This document shows, one piece after another, positions 5,890 through 13,559 of a stretch of 13,593 bases of DNA. The DNA is from Methanosarcinales archaeon (GTDB lineage Archaea; Halobacteriota; Methanosarcinia; Methanosarcinales; Methanogasteraceae). The notes under the pieces are model-generated. The model saw only the letters and a list, made by a program, of their open reading frames with translations. It did not search any database and was not told the origin of the DNA. The translations under genes and the position numbers were made by a program. How positions within the stretch are numbered: the stretch's first letter is position 1; each line of letters starts with the position of its first letter. The DNA lies in contig QMVM01000027.1 in NCBI GenBank assembly GCA_003661105.1, positions 1 to 13,593 of the forward strand, read 5' to 3'.

Positions 5890-6489
5890 ATGGGATTTAT
5901 ATCAGAAAGGTATGTTAAATTTTTGGACAGTTGGGATGAGTTTAATGAGTGGTGCGGCGGCGGTTCCAGAGGGTTGCTTGCTGTGGCTGCGCTGGCACTG
6001 CTTATCATTGCTCTGCTGGCGGTAGTGCTTGATCCGGGATTGATACCAACCGGCGATGATGGGGGCGTTGTTGCAGATGAAACACCAACCAAACAGGTTG
6101 CTGAGACAGAACCCACTGTTGCGCCAACCGTTGTACCCACTTACACAGCCCCCGACATACCGACACCTCCCACAGAACCAGCTCTGTTGGAGACTCCTGT
6201 AACCACAGGGCTACCAGAGCTACACACAATCGTAATCAACCCCTACAGCACGAAGAACTTCGAATTCGATCCGATCAACTGCACAATTGCACGAAACGAC
6301 AGCGTCATCTGGCTCAATGAAGACACATATTCAGAGGGGATATACATCCTGACGAGCGCTGAAGGTCTGTGGCAGCCGGTCAATATCCGGTTTGGTTCCG
6401 AGTTCACTTACACATTTAACTCAAGTGGAACATACCATTACGGATGTGAGTATTTCCACCATATAAATGGGACTATAACTGTCAAATAA
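5890..6489 (+). CDS. Membrane-anchored plastocyanin/azurin-like (cupredoxin) domain protein
   Basis: 199 residues. A short cytoplasmic N terminus (1-27) precedes one hydrophobic segment (about 28-48, GLLAVAALALLIIALLAVVL). A Pro/Thr/Glu-rich linker (about 55-108) follows, then a C-terminal beta domain of about 90 residues, so the domain should sit outside the cell. The domain has cupredoxin landmarks: NDSVIWLNED, EFTYTFNSSGTYHYGCEYFHH and NGTITVK. The copper site is degenerate. Cys186 is present, but the first His expected after VxWxNxD is missing, Phe189 stands where the second His would be (His190 and His191 follow), and the axial Met is Asn. It may bind copper weakly, or be structural or redox-silent. 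The start is supported by GGAGG ten bases upstream. About 190 bp separates it from the ABC1 gene, which has its own promoter. Confidence 0.8.
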   Translation: MGFISERYVKFLDSWDEFNEWCGGGSRGLLAVAALALLIIALLAVVLDPGLIPTGDDGGVVADETPTKQVAETEPTVAPTVVPTYTAPDIPTPPTEPALLETPVTTGLPELHTIVINPYSTKNFEFDPINCTIARNDSVIWLNEDTYSEGIYILTSAEGLWQPVNIRFGSEFTYTFNSSGTYHYGCEYFHHINGTITVK

Positions 6490-6610
6490 TACCGATAAGA
6501 ATATGGAACTGCAAGGTGGCGAAGTGGGGTCAGCGTAATAGCAGGGCTCAAACACACCATAACCATGATGACATTCGCGTTTCTGATCGTTAAGCTGGTG
6601 GTAGGCGTGG

Positions 6611-6618
6611 TATAAAAG
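6611..6618 (+). promoter_or_regulatory. TATA box for the ABC1 kinase gene
   Basis: TATAAAAG, a strong archaeal TATA box, with initiation expected near 6638 and a leader of about 43 bases to GTG 6681. The 6490-6680 spacer otherwise holds only a 16-codon hydrophobic frame (6565-6615) whose stop lies inside this box; I regard it as chance. Confidence 0.6.
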
Positions 6619-6680
6619 CCTGGATAAATTCCGGACACCCGTCGCTGGATATATGTACCATCACAACGAATAGGGCATAG

Positions 6681-8351
6681 GTGGTATCGATACTCGGCAA
6701 AAAACAGTTACAACGATACCAGACACTCGTGAGGGTTGCGACCAAGTATGGTTTCGAGCATCTGGTTGAGCGGTTCAATCTCCACCCGTTACGGTCAGTT
6801 AAGGATCGCGTCACGAAGACGCAAGCAGTACACCCTGAACTATCCGACCCTGAACGGTTACGGATGATGTTTGAGGAACTGGGACCTACTTATATCAAGT
6901 TGGGGCAGATTCTCAGCACAAAAGAGGATCTCCTTCCGAAAGAGTACATAGAAGAGCTTGAAAAGCTGCAAGACGACGTGCCGCCATTCGGTTATGATGA
7001 CGTGTGCAACATCGTCGCAGAAGAGTTCGGAAGACCTATCGACGAGATGTTTGAAACGTTCTCTCGTGAGCCTGTTGCATCAGCATCGCTCGGGCAGGCG
7101 CATATCGCCACATTGTCCGGCGGCAAGAAGGTTGCTGTGAAGGTACAGCGGCCAGGCATAAAAGAGGTCATCGATTCGGATCTCCAGATCCTCCGCGATC
7201 TTGCGCGTTTTGCAAAACATCATATCAAAGAGGCAAAATCCTTCGATCCGGTCGGTTTCGTAACTGAGTTTGAACGGAACTTGCGTGCGGAACTCGACTA
7301 CACACTCGAAGCGCAGAGTACTGAGGAGTTCAGGACGACATTCAGTTGCGACACCATACATGTACCTGCAATCTGGTGGGACCATACCAGCCAGCGGGTG
7401 ATGACAATGGAGTTTATCGACGGCATCAAGATCACTGACATCGAAGCGATCGGTGCAGCCGGACTGGAGCGCACGACTCTTTCCCGCAACTTTGCGAACT
7501 CGTTTTTGAAGCAGGTCTTCTTCTGCGGGATGTTTCATGCAGACCCGCACCCGGGAAATGTGTTTGCCATGGAAGGCAATGTTGTGGCGTTCATAGATTT
7601 CGGGATGATCGGCTATCTCGACCGGGAAACCAGAATGGACCTGGTGGATTTCTTTATCGCGATCGCTGATAATGACGCAGGTGCCGTGATCAAGGTGATT
7701 GAGAGTATGGGCATCATCAACTACGACAAGATCGATGTCATGCAGTTCAGGTTTGAGATATCGAACCTGATCCACAAATACTACGGAAGATCGCTTCGGA
7801 ATATGAACACCGGAGAGATGATGCGTGAGATGCTCCAACTGGCGCTGAAATACCACGGGACGGTCCCGCCGAGTCTGATGATGCTATCGAAAGCGCTGAT
7901 GACCGAGGAAGGGATATGCGCACAACTTGATCCGGATTACAACCTGCAGGAACTGGCTAAACCATACATAAAGAAGCTGACACAGAAGCGCATGGCGCCA
8001 AAAGAGATGTTGCAGGAGTGGGTGCGGATGATGCCCGGGCTTGGCAGGTTCGTACGAGCGCTTCCCGACAGGATCGACAGGGCACTGATGCGCGTGGAGA
8101 AAGGCACGCTGCACATCGAGTTTGACAAGGATGTGCCCCACCATATCGTATCAGAATTCAATCTAATGAGCAAGCGCATATCAGCAAGCCTGATCGTTGC
8201 TGCATTCATCGTTGCAGGCGCGCTGATCACACACTCGCGCGTGGGACCGCACATATACGATATTCCGCTGATCGGCAGCACCGCGTTCACGATCGCGGGC
8301 ATTCTTGGTATCTGGCTCGTCTATTCCATGATAATGTCAGGGCGGTCATGA
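6681..8351 (+). CDS. ABC1/UbiB/AarF-family atypical protein kinase-like protein
   Basis: 556 residues. All family motifs are present: the KxGQ motif in YIKLGQILSTKEDLLP (71-86), the alanine-rich nucleotide loop ASASLGQAH (133-141), VAVKVQRPG with Lys154, Glu204 in LRAELDY, the catalytic loop HADPHPGN (286-293) and the DFG metal-binding motif (306-308). Two hydrophobic segments near 505-525 and 530-552 anchor the C terminus, as in bacterial UbiB. In bacteria and mitochondria the family acts as an ATPase or atypical kinase supporting quinone synthesis and isoprenoid lipid handling; in archaea the client is unknown, and polar-lipid or methanophenazine precursors would be a guess. The start is GTG 6681, directly after an in-frame TAG; AGGG six bases upstream is a weak ribosome binding site. 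MarC follows 87 bp downstream. Confidence 0.93.
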   Translation: MVSILGKKQLQRYQTLVRVATKYGFEHLVERFNLHPLRSVKDRVTKTQAVHPELSDPERLRMMFEELGPTYIKLGQILSTKEDLLPKEYIEELEKLQDDVPPFGYDDVCNIVAEEFGRPIDEMFETFSREPVASASLGQAHIATLSGGKKVAVKVQRPGIKEVIDSDLQILRDLARFAKHHIKEAKSFDPVGFVTEFERNLRAELDYTLEAQSTEEFRTTFSCDTIHVPAIWWDHTSQRVMTMEFIDGIKITDIEAIGAAGLERTTLSRNFANSFLKQVFFCGMFHADPHPGNVFAMEGNVVAFIDFGMIGYLDRETRMDLVDFFIAIADNDAGAVIKVIESMGIINYDKIDVMQFRFEISNLIHKYYGRSLRNMNTGEMMREMLQLALKYHGTVPPSLMMLSKALMTEEGICAQLDPDYNLQELAKPYIKKLTQKRMAPKEMLQEWVRMMPGLGRFVRALPDRIDRALMRVEKGTLHIEFDKDVPHHIVSEFNLMSKRISASLIVAAFIVAGALITHSRVGPHIYDIPLIGSTAFTIAGILGIWLVYSMIMSGRS

Positions 8352-8438
8352 TCTCGATTCGGAGAGGCAAAGTGGCGTAGGCAAGACATCTGGAATGCAC
8401 TTAGGTACGATAGGCATATACAACAGGAGTACAACACC

Positions 8439-9095
8439 ATGGATACACCGACACTGCTCGGATTCGCTGGCACGGCACTGGCAGGATACTTTGCCATCAT
8501 GAATCCGATCGCCAATACACCGATCTTTGTCAGCCTGACCACCGAAGACGACGGCGCCACGAAGAGATCTGTTGCCAGGCGGAGCATCTTGCTTACATTC
8601 GCGATCATTGCCACTGTAAGTATCGCAGGGAGTTACATATTCTCACTATTCGGGCTCACGATGCCGGCGCTTCGGATCACAGGCGGTATCCTCCTCTTTA
8701 TAATCGGCTATCACATGATGCAGGGGTCAGGTTCCAAAACTCATACACCAAGCGACGAGGACATCCGGACCAGTCTTGAATCCAAATTAAGTGTTGCAGT
8801 CTCGCCGCTAGCGGTTCCGCTATTGGCGGGTCCCGGCACCATCGCAACGGCGATGAGCTTCGCTTCTTATGGGGGACTGGACTATGCCCTTATCTCCATC
8901 TCGATGTTTGGAGTGATATGCGCCGCAACATACCTCTGTTTCAGGTCGTCCGAAGAGATCATCGATTTCCTCGGACAGGGCGGTCTCAACGTGATAACGC
9001 GCTTGATGGGGCTAATTCTTGCAACCATCGGCACGGGCATGTTCTTAGACGGCGTAGGTACGGAGATCGCTATATTCGTGAAGCAGATCGCTTAG
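8439..9095 (+). CDS. MarC-family integral membrane protein
   Basis: 218 residues with six predicted membrane segments. Family hallmarks: FAIMNPIANTPIFVSLT in the first loop and helix, LRITGGILLFIIGYHMM, SPLAVPLLAGPGTIATAM in the second half, and ITRLMGLILATIGTGMFLDG near the end. The two similar halves give the usual inverted topology. MarC (UPF0056) proteins are annotated as multiple-antibiotic-resistance or NAAT-type transporters, but the E. coli protein is not involved in drug resistance and the substrate is unknown; small neutral amino acids have been proposed for related archaeal proteins. GGAG about ten bases before ATG 8439 supports the start. No good promoter is seen in the 87-bp gap after the ABC1 gene, so read-through is likely. 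Confidence 0.9.
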   Translation: MDTPTLLGFAGTALAGYFAIMNPIANTPIFVSLTTEDDGATKRSVARRSILLTFAIIATVSIAGSYIFSLFGLTMPALRITGGILLFIIGYHMMQGSGSKTHTPSDEDIRTSLESKLSVAVSPLAVPLLAGPGTIATAMSFASYGGLDYALISISMFGVICAATYLCFRSSEEIIDFLGQGGLNVITRLMGLILATIGTGMFLDGVGTEIAIFVKQIA

Positions 9096-9127
9096 TCAGC
9101 ACTATTTTGTGTTAAGTCAAATTTTGA

Positions 9128-9145
9128 GATACTTACTCGAGTATC
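9128..9145. terminator. Small hairpin after marC
   Basis: GATACT, six-base loop, AGTATC, 33 bp after the marC stop. A possible transcript-end structure, without a strong T-run. Confidence 0.3.
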
Positions 9146-9165
9146 GTGTGGATATCTACATATAA

Positions 9166-9227
9166 AACCACGAGATTACGCAAGATTAACACAGAACTCT
9201 CGTATAACTCCGTGTAATCGTGTGGTT
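9166..9227. repeat. Long imperfect inverted repeat of ~10-bp CACGA/ATTA units
   Basis: The left arm 9166-9181 (AACCACGAGATTACGC) pairs with the right arm 9212-9227 at 13 of 16 positions, enclosing 30 bases. Each arm and its extension into the loop is itself made of degenerate units of about 10 bp, of the form C-R-C-R-A-G-A-T-T-A. I recall this kind of repeat from intergenic regions of many bacteria and archaea. It lies between convergent genes and could act as a bidirectional terminator or be a non-autonomous element. Confidence 0.7.
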
Positions 9228-9283
9228 AAAATCCTAAAAACCACAACTTATCGAGCATGCAGAATTCAAAACCTCCATCCCCT

Positions 9284-10324
9284 TTAAAGAGTCCTTGAAT
9301 CATCGACCGCTCGCTCAGGTTTTCTCTTTATTATTACATCATGTTCATCATATATACTTCCCACTATCACCTCCAGGATATCTTCCAGGCTAATCACGCC
9401 CCGTGTTCTTCCAGCTTTGTCTACCACAATGGCGATGTGGAATTTACCCCTCTGGAATTCCTCAAGAAGATCGTCCACTCTTTTTGTCTCGGTCACAAAA
9501 TAAGGGAGTTTCATCAAGTCTCTCAGCAAAACGCCGCCTTCATCCATTTTTGCTAACATATCCTTGGCATATAAGATGCCCACGATATTATCCTCTGTCT
9601 CTTCAAAGATGGGGATTCTCGAGTATCCACTCCTTTTTACCAATTCCACGGCTGAATTCAGGGTTTGGTCGACGCTCATGCAAACTGTTGACTCCTTTGG
9701 TGACATCACATCCCCTACCACGATCTCGTCAAGTTTCAGAACACCTATCATCATCTCCTGTTCATCCTCTTCGATCGCGCCTTCTTCTCTCCCTATGTCA
9801 AGCATCGTTTCCACCTCCTCTTCGGTCATTAATCTTCTCCGGTGGAGCTTTATGCCCAGAATCCTCGCAGAAATACCTGAAATTATAGAAAAAAACTTTG
9901 TAATCGGTTGGAAAATAGAAGCCATGATCTGCATGGGCCTGGAGATCAGGATAGAAATCTTTTCTGCCCGGTGGATCGCAATCGTCTTTGGTATGATCTC
10001 AGAGAACGTAAGGATCAGGAGGGTCATCACTACGATCGCAATAGCCACACCGTCGGTGGGACCAAAAATCTCTATTGAGATGGATGTTGCTACTGCCGAC
10101 GCAGCGATGTTCACCACATTATTCAGGATGAGTACGGATGTGAGTACGGATTCGGGGTCGCGAACCAGTTTATCGACCTCTTCTGCTCCTTCCACACCAT
10201 GTTTCAACAAAATCCTAGCTTTTATCTTGCCTATCGCGATCAGGGCAGTTTCAGAGGCGGAGAAGAGCCCGGATAGGAGTAACAGTATAGCTAAGAGTAA
10301 AAGTGGTTCAATGAGAAACGCCAT
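9284..10324 (-). CDS. CNNM (DUF21)-CBS pair membrane protein, CorB/hemolysin-C-like
   Basis: 346 residues. The N-terminal CNNM/DUF21 domain (about 1-175) has hydrophobic segments near 3-23, 60-80, 92-115 and 125-150. It carries the signatures LSGLFSASETALIAIGKIKARIL, LILNNVVNIAAS and LTFSEIIPKTIA. A linker (LMTEEEVETMLDIGREEGAIEEDEQEMM) leads into a CBS pair (about 200-325; VGDVMSPKESTVCM, YSRIPIFEE, IVGILYAKDML, HIAIVVDKAGRTRGVISLEDILE). It ends soon after IYDEHD and so lacks the C-terminal CorC_HlyC domain of many homologues (usually about 420 residues). Relatives transport or sense Mg2+ (CorB/CNNM); the CBS pair normally binds Mg-ATP. The start ATG 10324 has GAGG six bases upstream. 'Hemolysin' in database names should not be taken as function. 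Confidence 0.9.
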   Translation of the reverse strand: MAFLIEPLLLLAILLLLSGLFSASETALIAIGKIKARILLKHGVEGAEEVDKLVRDPESVLTSVLILNNVVNIAASAVATSISIEIFGPTDGVAIAIVVMTLLILTFSEIIPKTIAIHRAEKISILISRPMQIMASIFQPITKFFSIISGISARILGIKLHRRRLMTEEEVETMLDIGREEGAIEEDEQEMMIGVLKLDEIVVGDVMSPKESTVCMSVDQTLNSAVELVKRSGYSRIPIFEETEDNIVGILYAKDMLAKMDEGGVLLRDLMKLPYFVTETKRVDDLLEEFQRGKFHIAIVVDKAGRTRGVISLEDILEVIVGSIYDEHDVIIKRKPERAVDDSRTL

Positions 10325-10360
10325 CTTTTTTCCTCTTTTGACTATAGTTTATGGAAGCTT

Positions 10361-10368
10361 CGTATAAA
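10361..10368 (-). promoter_or_regulatory. TATA-like element for the CNNM gene
   Basis: TTTATACG on the reverse strand, about 37-44 bases before ATG 10324. Initiation near 10340 leaves a short leader containing the AGAGG ribosome binding site. Confidence 0.4.
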
Positions 10369-10439
10369 CTGTTGCCAGAAGATCAAAATTTGACATCGTC
10401 GCGGTACATTTTCGTCTTCTGAGACTCCTTATGGGCAGT

Positions 10440-11684
10440 TTATAAAAATGGCCAGAACACATCGTCCCCGAATAATTCATCACGGATCTCGTTTTTCTCC
10501 TCTTGCGTACACTCGTCATCATGACGTATCTCATTATATCGCAGCATCTTTTCCACAAGTTCAGGTTTTAATTCGAGCATTTTGTTCTCGAGCGATCGGT
10601 ATCCTGATACCACTTTCCGTTTTTCCAGAAACTTATAGAACTCCAGCAGGGCTGTATATATGCCATTGAATATTTCATTGTCAATATCTCCTGTTGTTAC
10701 TATGATTGTATGCATGATTTGTTTGAAATCTGCATCTATCTGGTCTATGGAATCGTAGAAAAAATACTCGCCATCATACGCTTTCCGGATGTGATCCATT
10801 GTGTACTTAAGTGAGAAGAGTATATCATATTTCTCAGCAGGCGTATAATCGGGATTTTGTATAAGATCGGATTTAAACGCCTCAATCATGTCACGATTAG
10901 ATTCCCGGATATGTTTTTCATATTCTTCAAAATTACCTTCATCTTCCAACTTTTCAAGATACTCATAATCTGTTTCTCTGAGAAGATACGCATCCCAATT
11001 CTTAAGCCGCCTGTCCCCAAGCATCAATTTACATACCTCATAGTTGTTAAGCGTGGTCTCGTCTTCCTGATCTAACTCGAGTGACTTCTCCAGCATGGGT
11101 TTTGCAGCATCCGGATTACCCCGGATCATCTCTAACCAGCCCATATTACAGTAAAATCTATGGTTCGAATCACATAGTTCTAATGCCTTCTGTTGAATCT
11201 CAAAAGCTTTCTTCGTGTCACCCAGACAGGAGTGACAACAGCTTATGGAATCATACACATTCGCTTTATCGCTTTCGATCGCTATAAGCTGGTTATAATA
11301 TTCAATTGCCATTTCAAATCGGAGATGGTTTTCCAGGAACTCGCAGATGCTATAGTAGCTATCTATTAAATTTTCCTTAGAAAAATGCGTCTTTAAGGAC
11401 TGTAGCCCTTTGTCTATGTATGTTTTTCCAGTCTCATCCATACCCTCGTGTATATATCTGTACCCCAATTCGATTAATGCGGGATAATAATCAGGACAAC
11501 CCCTGAGAATGTCTCTTAAATAATCTCTCCTCTCCTGCCCGGCTAAAGGAGCGCTTAGAAGGGGCATCGTGTCTTGTGTTATCAGTCCAACGTAATCAAA
11601 ATCCGCAATTCCCCAAGCCTCTGTATCCTCAATGCTTTTCTTCTTCCCTTTTTTGTCTTTTAATCCGCTTTTACTTGTTCCCAT
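10440..11684 (-). CDS. Tetratricopeptide repeat (TPR) protein
   Basis: 414 residues. A lysine-rich N terminus (GLKDKKGKKKSIEDTE, about 7-22) is followed by a mostly helical protein. TPR-like units are visible at about 67-170: YPALIELGYRYIHEGM, FEMAIEYYNQLIAIESDK, ANVYDSISCCHSCLGDTKKAFEIQQKALELC and HRFYCNMGWLEMIRGNPDAAKPMLEKSLEL. The C-terminal half is helical and acidic without a recognised domain. No signal peptide or membrane segment, so a cytoplasmic scaffold. The partner is unknown. ATG 11684 follows the TAA of the 43-codon ORF with no gap, and GGAGGGG eight to nine bases upstream, inside that ORF, is its ribosome binding site, so the two are translationally coupled. The codon choice is more AT-rich than in cfbD or the ABC1 gene. 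Confidence 0.82.
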   Translation of the reverse strand: MGTSKSGLKDKKGKKKSIEDTEAWGIADFDYVGLITQDTMPLLSAPLAGQERRDYLRDILRGCPDYYPALIELGYRYIHEGMDETGKTYIDKGLQSLKTHFSKENLIDSYYSICEFLENHLRFEMAIEYYNQLIAIESDKANVYDSISCCHSCLGDTKKAFEIQQKALELCDSNHRFYCNMGWLEMIRGNPDAAKPMLEKSLELDQEDETTLNNYEVCKLMLGDRRLKNWDAYLLRETDYEYLEKLEDEGNFEEYEKHIRESNRDMIEAFKSDLIQNPDYTPAEKYDILFSLKYTMDHIRKAYDGEYFFYDSIDQIDADFKQIMHTIIVTTGDIDNEIFNGIYTALLEFYKFLEKRKVVSGYRSLENKMLELKPELVEKMLRYNEIRHDDECTQEEKNEIRDELFGDDVFWPFL

Positions 11685-11816
11685 TTAAGCCACCCCTCCA
11701 GGTTTAACTATCACAACCGATTTCACATAACGGGTTTTTTTATCCTCAAATGTTTCATCAAACCAGAGAATATCAGCCCATTGTTCTTTGACAACATCAA
11801 AGTATTGGTCGATCAT
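11685..11816 (-). CDS. Small protein of 43 residues coupled to the TPR gene
   Basis: ATG 11816 to TAA 11685-11687, directly abutting the ATG of the TPR gene. The product starts MIDQYFDVVKEQWADILWFD and ends KSVVIVKPGGVA: an acidic, tryptophan-containing first half, a basic KKTRYVK segment, then a hydrophobic strand. I do not recognise it. Evidence for a real gene is the stop-to-start junction with the TPR gene, the embedded ribosome binding site for the next gene, and a TATA-like element 22-30 bases upstream that predicts a leaderless transcript starting at this ATG. An in-frame TAG five codons upstream rules out an N-terminal extension. It may interact with the TPR protein (inference). Confidence 0.55.
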   Translation of the reverse strand: MIDQYFDVVKEQWADILWFDETFEDKKTRYVKSVVIVKPGGVA

Positions 11817-11837
11817 CTTCGCTATTCCCTATTCTCG

Positions 11838-11846
11838 TTTTTAAAA
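11838..11846 (-). promoter_or_regulatory. TATA-like element for the small-protein/TPR operon
   Basis: TTTTAAAAA on the reverse strand, centred about 26 bp before ATG 11816, the spacing expected for a leaderless mRNA. An 8-bp tandem TTTAACTG repeat at about 11850-11865 (plus strand) lies just upstream of the box and could be an activator or repressor site. Confidence 0.45.
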
Positions 11847-11868
11847 CATTTAACTGTTTAACTGATAA

Positions 11869-11901
11869 AGATGTCGGGCATCTGCGTTCATCGGCGGATG
11901 A
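11869..11901 (-). terminator. Two adjacent small hairpins after mscS
   Basis: AGATG-TCGGG-CATCT (11869-11883) and TCATC-GGCG-GATGA (11888-11901) lie between the mscS stop and the promoter of the next operon on the same strand. Read on the reverse strand they are followed by TTTAT. A plausible 3'-end structure for the DUF432-mscS transcript. Confidence 0.35.
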
Positions 11902-11962
11902 TGGAATTGAAAAGAATCCTCGACTATAACCTTCTCGCCGTATCTATAACGATTCCTTCTCT

Positions 11963-12802
11963 TCAGTCATGAGCTATGGTTCGAGCATCACTAACCTCCC
12001 GCTTCCGAAGCTCATCCGCAAACCAGACAACGCGCTGAGGGAATGCGATCTCTATCCCGTTCTCCTCAAGCATCTTCTTTATCTCCCAGAGCATCTCCAT
12101 CTTGAGATCATACCACTCAGTAGCAGGTGCCCAGATCCTCACAATGATATTTACCGAATTATCTCCGAGATTATCGACAAATATCTGGGGGGATGGCTTT
12201 TTCAGGGCGAATGGATGCTCATCGATCAGGTCTTCGATGATCTCGATAGCCAGATCAGCGTCGTCGCTGTACCGTATCCCAACGACATACTCAAACCTCC
12301 TTGCGATGTTGGCAACATAATTGGTTATGATGCCTGTAAATACCTTCTCGTTTGGAATTCTCACGTACAATCCATTATACGTCCTGACTATTGTCGAGAC
12401 GATGTGGATATCCTCTACAAACCCTGAAATATCATCGACACGCAGCTGATCCCCGATCTTGATCGGTCTCTCAAACATAAGGAAGATCCCGGATATGAGA
12501 TTGCCAACTATGCTCTGGCTTGCAAAACCGATCACTATGCCGACGACGCCGCCTGCGACGAGCAGATTCGAGGGGCGTATTCCAAGAGCAGGCAGTGACA
12601 GAAGTACAGCAACGATGATAATCATGTAGTAAATGACCTTGGTCGTGATCTCCAGATGGTCGCGGTCCATCCGGTTCTTAAGCGACCTCTTCATATTAAT
12701 TACCACCACTTTGGCTATCAAGACCATAATTAGGACGTATACTGCGATCTGGAGGAGCTTAAGGATGGTGACGTCACCGTAGACGATTGTGTCAAGAATC
12801 AT
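11963..12802 (-). CDS. MscS-family small-conductance mechanosensitive channel
   Basis: 279 residues. Three membrane segments: about 13-37, 52-72 and the pore helix 80-112 (LLVAGGVVGIVIGFASQSIVGNLISGIFLMFERPIKIGD), with the Gly/Ala packing pattern and the FERPIKIGD motif that starts the beta domain. The soluble part (GFVEDIHIVSTIVRTYNGLYVRIPNEKVFTGIITNY) is the MscS beta domain, followed by the alpha/beta C-terminal domain ending VVWFADELRKRE. It opens under membrane tension to release solutes on hypo-osmotic shock. Its ATG overlaps the DUF432 stop by four bases (ATGA), so the two are one operon and translationally coupled. Size matches the minimal MscS type. Confidence 0.95.
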   Translation of the reverse strand: MILDTIVYGDVTILKLLQIAVYVLIMVLIAKVVVINMKRSLKNRMDRDHLEITTKVIYYMIIIVAVLLSLPALGIRPSNLLVAGGVVGIVIGFASQSIVGNLISGIFLMFERPIKIGDQLRVDDISGFVEDIHIVSTIVRTYNGLYVRIPNEKVFTGIITNYVANIARRFEYVVGIRYSDDADLAIEIIEDLIDEHPFALKKPSPQIFVDNLGDNSVNIIVRIWAPATEWYDLKMEMLWEIKKMLEENGIEIAFPQRVVWFADELRKREVSDARTIAHD

Positions 12803-13530
12803 ATACCTTCGTCCATCAGAAACCTTGTTGCAATCACAGGAATCTGTCTTAATCGCGAGGTGTAAAGTTCCAAAGATCTCTTCATCCCCTTCTCGAGAGG
12901 GGAATTGACAAAATCTATCTCTGCGACCTTCCTGCTCGTAATTTTCATATTCGCCCTCATAGCGACCATATCGTCGCTGTAATAGATCTTCATCCCGTAA
13001 GCGGCAAAGGCCGCCTTTGTTATTTCAACCCATCTTATGGTGGTGTTTGTTATGTTAAGCTCTATTATCCCTTCGTAAACATGATTCGTATCCGGTATCG
13101 TGGAATAAACCTCACTCATCCAGTACTTACAGATAACCCCACTTATAACGTCGCCATACAAGGTAAACTTCTGTTTATTCAGTGTGAGGACATCGAGGAT
13201 CTGAAAATTTTTCTTTCCATGTACGAAGACACCAATCTCCACCGGGAATTTTACAAAGACCGTTCTTCTTGCGCTGGGTTCGATAAAAACCGACCTTTCA
13301 AACTCGATTAAGAAGTGCGGGGTCAGCTCCTTTGGCTTATTCACCGGCTCAACCGGATTGATAAGGATTTTGCTGTTGCTTGACAGCAGGAATTTTTCAA
13401 CTTCCTCATCCATACACTCTCTTTTGTAAAGGAGACCTCCCGCCGTACCCTCAACCGAGATAGAGATTCTTTCCTGGTCAATCCTCAAAGGAACGTCATG
13501 CAAGCCGAAGATGCCGGATACCCCCATCAT
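12799..13530 (-). CDS. DUF432 family protein, partner of MscS
   Basis: 243 residues. Recognised as DUF432 from the central block FERSVFIEPSARRTVFVKFPVEIGVFV, followed by KFTLYGDVISGVICKYWMSEVYSTIP, then GIIELNITNTTIRWVEITKAAF and YYSDDMVAMRANMKI. It appears to be a beta-rich cytoplasmic protein with no signal peptide or membrane helix. DUF432 is an archaeal family often found beside mscS, as I recall; activity is unknown. Its stop overlaps the MscS start (ATGA), which suggests a regulatory or structural role with the channel (inference). ATG 13530 and 13527 are both possible starts; a TATA-like CTTATATT centred about 26 bp upstream and no ribosome binding site point to leaderless translation. 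Confidence 0.85.
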   Translation of the reverse strand: MMGVSGIFGLHDVPLRIDQERISISVEGTAGGLLYKRECMDEEVEKFLLSSNSKILINPVEPVNKPKELTPHFLIEFERSVFIEPSARRTVFVKFPVEIGVFVHGKKNFQILDVLTLNKQKFTLYGDVISGVICKYWMSEVYSTIPDTNHVYEGIIELNITNTTIRWVEITKAAFAAYGMKIYYSDDMVAMRANMKITSRKVAEIDFVNSPLEKGMKRSLELYTSRLRQIPVIATRFLMDEGI

Positions 13531-13551
13531 ATATAACCATTAACGGAATAG

Positions 13552-13559
13552 AATATAAG
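13552..13559 (-). promoter_or_regulatory. TATA-like element for the DUF432-mscS operon
   Basis: CTTATATT on the reverse strand about 26 bp before ATG 13530, consistent with a leaderless transcript. The remaining bases to 13593 do not show a gene that can be identified. Confidence 0.4.

Noticed and set aside
6565..6615. 16-codon hydrophobic frame (MMTFAFLIVKLVVGVV) before the ABC1 gene
   Set aside because: No ribosome binding site, and its stop lies in the TATA box of the next gene; probably chance.
7080..7856. 258-codon reverse-strand frame inside the ABC1 kinase gene
   Set aside because: It lies wholly inside a gene with all catalytic motifs intact; the His-rich translation is typical antisense shadow.
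9564..10367. 267-codon plus-strand frame opposite the CNNM gene
   Set aside because: Antisense of a well-supported CNNM-CBS protein; the Ser/Thr/Ile-rich translation matches no family.
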